A stretch of 10,466 nucleotides of DNA, from positions 1-10,466 of the forward strand of contig DGQS01000170.1 of NCBI GenBank assembly GCA_002389785.1, given 5' to 3'. The notes beneath the pieces are model-generated. The model made no database searches. It worked only from the letters and a program-made list of their open reading frames with translations, and was not told the DNA's origin. The stretch comes from Bacteroidetes bacterium UBA4408. Its GTDB lineage: Bacteria > Bacteroidota > Bacteroidia > UBA4408. The translations under genes were made by a program, and so were the position numbers. How positions within the stretch are numbered: the stretch's first letter is position 1; every line of letters starts with the position of its first letter. Of this stretch, positions 6,547-10,466 are shown one piece after another.

Positions 6547-7284
6547 ATGAAAATTCTGCTCTTTGTATTTATAACTTTTGGAACATTCATTAGCTATTCG
6601 CAGAGCATAGAAATTTTAAAAAAGTCGCACTTAGAAATAGCGCCTGAATTGCATAAGTTTGATTTTATACTTGCCTCAAATGATAGTAATAAGTTTCAAT
6701 TTGTTGCTACGCTGTTAGCGAAGGAAAAGGTTGCTAGTTCATCTATTGAAAAATTGTATTTGAGTATTCGCAAACAAGCAAACTTGCTAGGGGCGAATTG
6801 TTTTTCATTTAAGTCATTTTCACATATTGATTCATCCGGAGAAACAAGCTTGATAGTAAATTGTTATAGAGCTGCTGATAGTTCATTAATGGAAGCAAAG
6901 GAGGTATTTGAGAAAAATGTTGTTTATGTTTTTGGTAAAGAAGAAGAGGGCGATAAATCGATAATTTTCAAGGTAAATAATGAAAAAAAGGAAATAAGTT
7001 CGGGAAGCTATTTTCGAATAGTGTTAAACCAGGGCGAAACAGTTATGATTAACAAAGGAGGACCAATAGGTGGTGCAACAGTTTGGCTCAATTGGGAAAA
7101 GGACAAGCAACCCTACTTTTATACTTTAAGCGGATTTGGTATGAACAATTGGGAGCAGCAAGTTGCTACGAATATTGGATTTGGAACAGCCAACACTATT
7201 GAATTTAATACAGGTAGAATTAATCGAATACTAGATAACAGTTTAGGTTTTTTACTTATTTACGTTTTGAAGCAAGGAAATTAA
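6547..7284 (+). CDS. Secreted protein of unknown function
   Basis: This 245-residue protein has a clear signal peptide: Lys2, a hydrophobic core (about 3-15) and a likely cut after SYSQ (19), the Ser/Gln-type end common in Bacteroidetes. There is no lipobox, so it is probably periplasmic or secreted. The first half contains a stretch of the kind LGANCFSFKSFSHID (81-95) followed by a strand ending in the Tyr of NCYRA. It resembles small periplasmic domains with a conserved 'GAN' turn, but I cannot name the family. The second half looks beta-rich (KSIIFKVNNEKKEISSG, GGATVWLNW). The C-terminal ~40 residues are hydrophobic in part and show no T9SS sorting motif that I can see. The gene follows the toxin-antitoxin relic and sits 102 nt before another lipoprotein gene, all on the plus strand. 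Confidence 0.75.
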   Translation: MKILLFVFITFGTFISYSQSIEILKKSHLEIAPELHKFDFILASNDSNKFQFVATLLAKEKVASSSIEKLYLSIRKQANLLGANCFSFKSFSHIDSSGETSLIVNCYRAADSSLMEAKEVFEKNVVYVFGKEEEGDKSIIFKVNNEKKEISSGSYFRIVLNQGETVMINKGGPIGGATVWLNWEKDKQPYFYTLSGFGMNNWEQQVATNIGFGTANTIEFNTGRINRILDNSLGFLLIYVLKQGN

Positions 7285-7352
7285 AAAGAAGAAATTCTGT
7301 TTTGAGTGAAGGCAATGTGCAACTAAATCAATATTTCGCAAACAATTTCTAC

Positions 7353-7382
7353 TTGCATAGCTATATTAAAAGGATAAATTTA
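7353..7382 (+). promoter_or_regulatory. Possible promoter giving a near-leaderless transcript
   Basis: TTG (7353-7355) and TAAATTTA (7375-7382, one mismatch from TAnnTTTG) are spaced by exactly 19 nt. The start point would fall at or next to the ATG at 7387. In such an AT-rich spacer it may be a chance match. Confidence 0.25.
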
Positions 7383-7386
7383 ATTT

Positions 7387-7971
7387 ATGAAAAGATTCAG
7401 TTTTTTATTCCTAGTCTCATTATTTATTGCTTGTTCAAGGCCATCTGGCGAAGTAAATTCTGAAACAAGTAATGATTCACTTTCTAAAGTTGTATCAAGT
7501 CCTGAATCCGCTATTTTCAATTTTTTAAAATGGTATGATGTGCATAGATATAATTTGATGGATGACTTAGTGCTTTATAATTCTAGCGAAACAAGAGATG
7601 CTTCAAAATTTTATGCAGTAAATTTTGTTGCAACCGAAAAATATTTGACAACACTTACCGAAACTAAAATGGTTTCGACTAAGTATGCAGATAAATGGCG
7701 CGATTATTTCAAAAAATGCGAACAGCACTTTAAAGAGCATCCCAGCAATGAAGGACCACCTGAAGGTTTCGATTATGATTTTATTTTGTTTAGTCAGGAA
7801 GATCCCGGCTTAAAGGAATTGAACAAAGCAAAAACGGAGCTGGTAAAAAGGGAGGGTAATTCGATGCAAATAGTACTTCATTTTCCCTCCGACTTTCATT
7901 ACAAATATCAGTTAAGGTTGGTAGGTAATCAGTGGATAATCGACGATATTGAACCGGTGTATAAAAATTAA
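7387..7971 (+). CDS. Lipoprotein with DUF3828-like domain
   Basis: This 194-residue protein begins with a strong lipoprotein signal: Lys2-Arg3, a hydrophobic core and LFIAC with Cys16. A Ser/Asn-rich linker (17-38) follows. The mature domain starts with PESAIFNFLKWYD (39-51), then an aligned helix around the K-W-R-D-Y-F-K segment, FDYDFILFSQEDPG, and a final beta pair with YQLRLVGNQWIIDDIEPV. That layout (xFYxWY, later a DYDPF-like acidic stretch, then a last strand with W-x-I-D-x-I) resembles DUF3828-type, NTF2-like periplasmic domains. The assignment comes from pattern memory. Such proteins have no known enzymatic role. It is a probable outer- or inner-membrane-anchored accessory protein and may be co-transcribed with the secreted protein upstream, although the 102-nt spacing leaves room for its own promoter. 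Confidence 0.75.
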   Translation: MKRFSFLFLVSLFIACSRPSGEVNSETSNDSLSKVVSSPESAIFNFLKWYDVHRYNLMDDLVLYNSSETRDASKFYAVNFVATEKYLTTLTETKMVSTKYADKWRDYFKKCEQHFKEHPSNEGPPEGFDYDFILFSQEDPGLKELNKAKTELVKREGNSMQIVLHFPSDFHYKYQLRLVGNQWIIDDIEPVYKN

Positions 7972-8057
7972 ACAGCCTATTCTTTCAGCAATGCCTTGGC
8001 AATTTCAAACAACAAATACCATTAGCCTGCTTCAAAAAATTCATAAAAAAAATTGAA

Positions 8058-8759
8058 ATGACCTATACGCAAATTGTTTCAGAGCTTAAGAAATTAGGCG
8101 ATAAGGAGAAGAAAGAATTTAAAGAAAAAAAATTCGGAATTGTTGCGAACAACTCATTGGGTATATTTCAAAAGGACATAAATGAACTGGTAAGAAAAAT
8201 AAAAAAGAACAATCAATTAGCTATACAACTCTTTGACAGCGGAATTTACGAAGCAAGAATTTTATGTAGTAAAATATACAAGCCAAAGGATTTAACCGAA
8301 GACCTAATGGAAAAGTGGGTAAGAACTTTTGAAAATTGGGAAATTTGCGACAGCTTTAGTATGCTACTTTTTGCCAAAAGTAAATTTGCAGTTTCAAAAG
8401 CAATTGAATGGGCAGGTAGAGCAAATGAATTTGAAAAAAGAGCCGCATTCGCCATAATCGCAGCCTATTGTTTGGCCGACAAAAAAGCAACGAATGAGAG
8501 CTATGAAAATTTTTTTCCACTGATAATAAAGCATTCAAGCGATGAAAGAGTGTATGTGAAAAAAGCTGTCAATTGGGCATTGCGAAGCATAGGAAAGCGC
8601 AACAAAGATTTAAACAAAAAGGCAATTGAAGTTGCAAAGCAAATACTGGCTTTGAATACCAAAACAGCTGTGTGGATTGCCAAAGACGCACTCAAAGAAT
8701 TGCAAAGTGAAAGGGTGAAAATACTCGACTATCCCAGAGAAATATATAGAAGCAAGTAA
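8058..8759 (+). CDS. AlkD-like DNA alkylation repair glycosylase (HEAT-like repeats)
   Basis: This 233-residue all-alpha protein belongs to the DNA-alkylation-repair family (AlkC/AlkD, HEAT-like repeats). Members cut out positively charged alkylated bases such as 3-methyladenine and 7-methylguanine. Helical repeats run through the whole chain with LFDSGIYEARIL (58-69), a family hallmark. The motif NWEICD (93-98) places Trp94 and Asp98 four residues apart, and Trp173 lies in the block VKKAVNWALRSIGKRN. This matches the Trp109/Asp113/Trp187 active site of Bacillus cereus AlkD in both order and spacing (75 versus 74 residues from Asp to the last Trp), so the protein is probably catalytic. It is cytoplasmic and has no signal peptide. 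The gene stands alone, 86 nt after the lipoprotein gene, with an A-rich start region. Some relatives are DNA-binding only, but the conserved triad argues for activity. Confidence 0.85.
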   Translation: MTYTQIVSELKKLGDKEKKEFKEKKFGIVANNSLGIFQKDINELVRKIKKNNQLAIQLFDSGIYEARILCSKIYKPKDLTEDLMEKWVRTFENWEICDSFSMLLFAKSKFAVSKAIEWAGRANEFEKRAAFAIIAAYCLADKKATNESYENFFPLIIKHSSDERVYVKKAVNWALRSIGKRNKDLNKKAIEVAKQILALNTKTAVWIAKDALKELQSERVKILDYPREIYRSK

Positions 8760-8851
8760 TCGAATTTTTATTGGCATTAACAAATTCCGGTAGGATGTGT
8801 TTAGGTTTGTATGCACCAATGTTATAATACTAATCAATCACTCGTTTTTAG

Positions 8852-8859
8852 TAAATTTG
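8852..8859 (+). promoter_or_regulatory. Candidate -7 box (TAAATTTG) for the AraC regulator
   Basis: TAAATTTG fits TAnnTTTG exactly and lies 55 nt before the ATG at 8915, predicting a leader of roughly 50 nt. No TTG is present at the expected -33 distance, so an activator may be needed or the match may be chance. Confidence 0.35.
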
Positions 8860-8914
8860 AAAATCCGGAGAGCAAGCTAAATTTAATCATCCATATAAAG
8901 AACGCAAGCGCATC

Positions 8915-9790
8915 ATGAGTCATTCATCGAGTCATACTATGAAAAAGGAGTTGCTTCCGGTTCACTCGCTTGATAAAGATTTAATGCAGATTAATATCTT
9001 GCCACTCGACCACACCAATCCTTACGATTTTAAGAGAGAACACAGGCATACTTATTTTGAAATTATGTTAATCGAGAAAGGTGGTTGTAACCAACTTATC
9101 GATTTCAAAAATTATGATGGACATGATTTCAGTTGTTATATTATTTGTCCTCAGCAAATACATTTGATGAATAGAAATTCTTCATCGGGTACTGTTATTC
9201 AATTTACTGATGAACGTATAAATTCTTCGGAGTTGCGAGCAGCTTTAAGGCAATTAAACTTTCATGAAAACTCGGCAATTGTTTTTGAGAAGCGTCGCGA
9301 TTTATTTGATGAACTGCAATTGCTCTTGAATATTTTAAGTAGTAAAATTGCTAAGTATGCAGCAGCTAAAAATTCGGTTGTTACGCAACTATTACAAGCT
9401 TTTATTGCAGTTGTGTTAGAGCACAGTTGTTTAAATACTAATTCAACAAAGAGCGTAGAAAAGAATGCTTTATTCGAATTCTATCAATTACTCGAAGTAA
9501 ATTACATGAATTCTAAAGGCGTTCAGTTTTATGTTGAAAAGCTTGGTGTTACTGAAAAAAAGCTTTCTACTACTATTAAAAAGCACACCGGTTTAAGTCC
9601 ACTTCAATTAATTCATAATAGAATACTATTAGAGGCAAAGCGTTTATTAGTCTTTGAAGAAACATCTCACAAGGAGATTTCTTATCAACTAGGATTTGAT
9701 TCTCCTGCTTCATTTTCTGCATTTATAAAGTCTAAAACCGGCTTTTCTCCAAGTGAGTTAACCAAACACCTGGCTGAAATTCATAAGTAA
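8915..9790 (+). CDS. AraC-family transcriptional regulator
   Basis: This 291-residue regulator has an N-terminal cupin-like sensor (about 35-125), with REHRHTYFEIMLIEKGG (41-57) as the usual start of the effector barrel. A helical linker follows. The C-terminal DNA-binding domain has two helix-turn-helix units, at about 203-228 (VQFYVEKLGVTEKKLSTTIKK, then GLSP) and 251-284 (SHKEISYQLGFDSPASFSAF, then GFSPSEL). The family consensus 'I-x-x-LGF-x-(S/D)-x-x-x-FSxxFK-x-x-x-G-x-(S/T)P' is well kept. It likely responds to a small molecule, but nothing in the sequence names it. The start may also be Met9 at 8939, just before the KKELLP segment. The gene is followed on the same strand, after 79 nt, by a secreted beta-propeller gene that is a possible target. 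Confidence 0.9.
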   Translation: MSHSSSHTMKKELLPVHSLDKDLMQINILPLDHTNPYDFKREHRHTYFEIMLIEKGGCNQLIDFKNYDGHDFSCYIICPQQIHLMNRNSSSGTVIQFTDERINSSELRAALRQLNFHENSAIVFEKRRDLFDELQLLLNILSSKIAKYAAAKNSVVTQLLQAFIAVVLEHSCLNTNSTKSVEKNALFEFYQLLEVNYMNSKGVQFYVEKLGVTEKKLSTTIKKHTGLSPLQLIHNRILLEAKRLLVFEETSHKEISYQLGFDSPASFSAFIKSKTGFSPSELTKHLAEIHK

Positions 9791-9829
9791 ATGGCGCAAA
9801 TTCATAATTCGAATAAAATAAGTGAGCCT

Positions 9830-9837
9830 AGCTTTGT
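9830..9837 (+). promoter_or_regulatory. Candidate -7 box (TAGCTTTG) for the beta-propeller gene
   Basis: TAGCTTTG matches TAnnTTTG exactly, 32 nt before the ATG at 9870, giving a leader of about 25 nt. The -33 region (ATTCG near 9808-9812) is only a partial match. It supports separate transcription from the AraC gene. Confidence 0.4.
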
Positions 9838-9869
9838 CATAAATTAATATTCACTTAAAAACTGATATC

Positions 9870-10466
9870 ATGAAAAAGCTACTTTTTTTAATCTGCCTGC
9901 TTTCTGTTTCATTTAGCAATGCGCAAATGTTAACCTGGCAACAAGTTTTAGTTCCAACAACCAAGAATTTAAATTGCATAGAGTTTCCTACCCCGCAAGT
10001 TGGTTACATTGGTGGCGCCGATAGTTTACTACTTAAAACAATTGACGGAGGATTGACTTGGAATGCTGTACCTTTTAATGGGATTTCTTTTTTACCCGGA
10101 GGAGATGACTTTTTAAAATTGGATTTTGTTAGCGCTAACATTGGTTATGCCACAGTAGGTCCTTATTCGGGTATTTACCAAACAGTTGACGGTGGCTTAA
10201 ATTGGACTGGTTTGAGTACTACACTTTGTTTCAATCAAGGCTTATTTTTTACGGCTGATGGGGAAGGATTTGTTGGAGGATCCGGTTGTTTCCAAGGAGA
10301 ACGAATGATACGTTTTTCATCAGGAACACCCACACAAGCAACAATTAATACGCCATCATGGTCGGCTTCGGATATGGTGGTTGACATTGATTTTAGCACT
10401 GGTGCTTCTTTTTCGCTTGGATTAGCTGTTAGCTCCGGAGGTCGAATACTTCGTTCAATTGATGGT
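9870..10466 (+). CDS. Secreted Asp-box (BNR/Ycf48-like) beta-propeller, N-terminal part (cut by window edge)
   Basis: From ATG 9870 the frame stays open for 199 codons to the right edge. It starts with a signal peptide (Lys2-Lys3, hydrophobic 4-14) likely cut after Ala18 in SNAQ. The mature part contains Asp-box turns: KTIDGGLTW (56-64), QTVDGGLNW (104-112) and the start of a third, RSIDG (195-199), each before a strand that ends a propeller blade. The blades include a VGYIGG / IGYATVG rhythm of the kind seen in Ycf48/HCF136-like 'photosystem II stability factor' domains, which in non-photosynthetic Bacteroidetes are simply extracellular propellers. Such proteins in this phylum often carry a C-terminal type IX secretion signal, but the C-terminus lies outside the window. 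The role is unknown; binding or adhesion is an inference. Confidence 0.85.
   Translation, partial: MKKLLFLICLLSVSFSNAQMLTWQQVLVPTTKNLNCIEFPTPQVGYIGGADSLLLKTIDGGLTWNAVPFNGISFLPGGDDFLKLDFVSANIGYATVGPYSGIYQTVDGGLNWTGLSTTLCFNQGLFFTADGEGFVGGSGCFQGERMIRFSSGTPTQATINTPSWSASDMVVDIDFSTGASFSLGLAVSSGGRILRSIDG

Noticed and set aside
8246..8837. Several antisense frames over the AlkD-like gene
   Set aside because: They are shadows of a well-supported coding frame with conserved active-site residues.
1..10466. CRISPR array, tRNA, rRNA or transposase
   Set aside because: No regularly spaced repeats, no cloverleaf-like sequence and no DDE or tyrosine-recombinase motif were seen on either strand.

Overview
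The window looks like a chromosomal piece of a Bacteroidota (Bacteroidetes) genome. The DNA is AT-rich and start codons lack Shine-Dalgarno sequences. Several starts are preceded by TAnnTTTG-like -7 boxes, the Bacteroidetes sigma-A type. Short lipoprotein and secreted orphan proteins are frequent. This assignment rests on style and protein families, not on a marker gene.

Layout. Positions 1-2051 (minus strand) hold a likely three-gene operon: an FNR-type flavin oxidoreductase, a TMEM175-family channel and the N-terminal half of an MFS transporter that runs off the left edge. Next on the minus strand is a low-specificity threonine aldolase gene (2125-3183) split by one in-frame TGA. It is divergent from an intact isoaspartyl peptidase/L-asparaginase gene (3239-4159), with about 55 bp and overlapping candidate promoters between them.

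Positions 4351-7971 form an accessory-looking stretch of four exported proteins without recognisable enzymatic function: three lipoproteins and one secreted protein. One of them, at 5223, seems to have lost its ATG and would start at CTG. Between these genes lies a 559-bp gap holding the remains of a VapBC-type toxin-antitoxin module. The antitoxin frame carries two nonsense codons, and only the last ~20 codons of the PIN toxin survive.

The right end has an AlkD-like DNA alkylation repair glycosylase with the expected Trp/Asp/Trp active-site pattern, an AraC-family regulator, and the start of a secreted Asp-box (BNR/Ycf48-like) beta-propeller that runs off the right edge.

I see no convincing new multi-gene system. 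The most informative signals are gene decay (the VapBC relic, the interrupted threonine aldolase, the lost start codon) and the odd pairing of a TMEM175 channel with a flavin reductase. There are no tRNA, rRNA, CRISPR or transposase genes that I can recognise.
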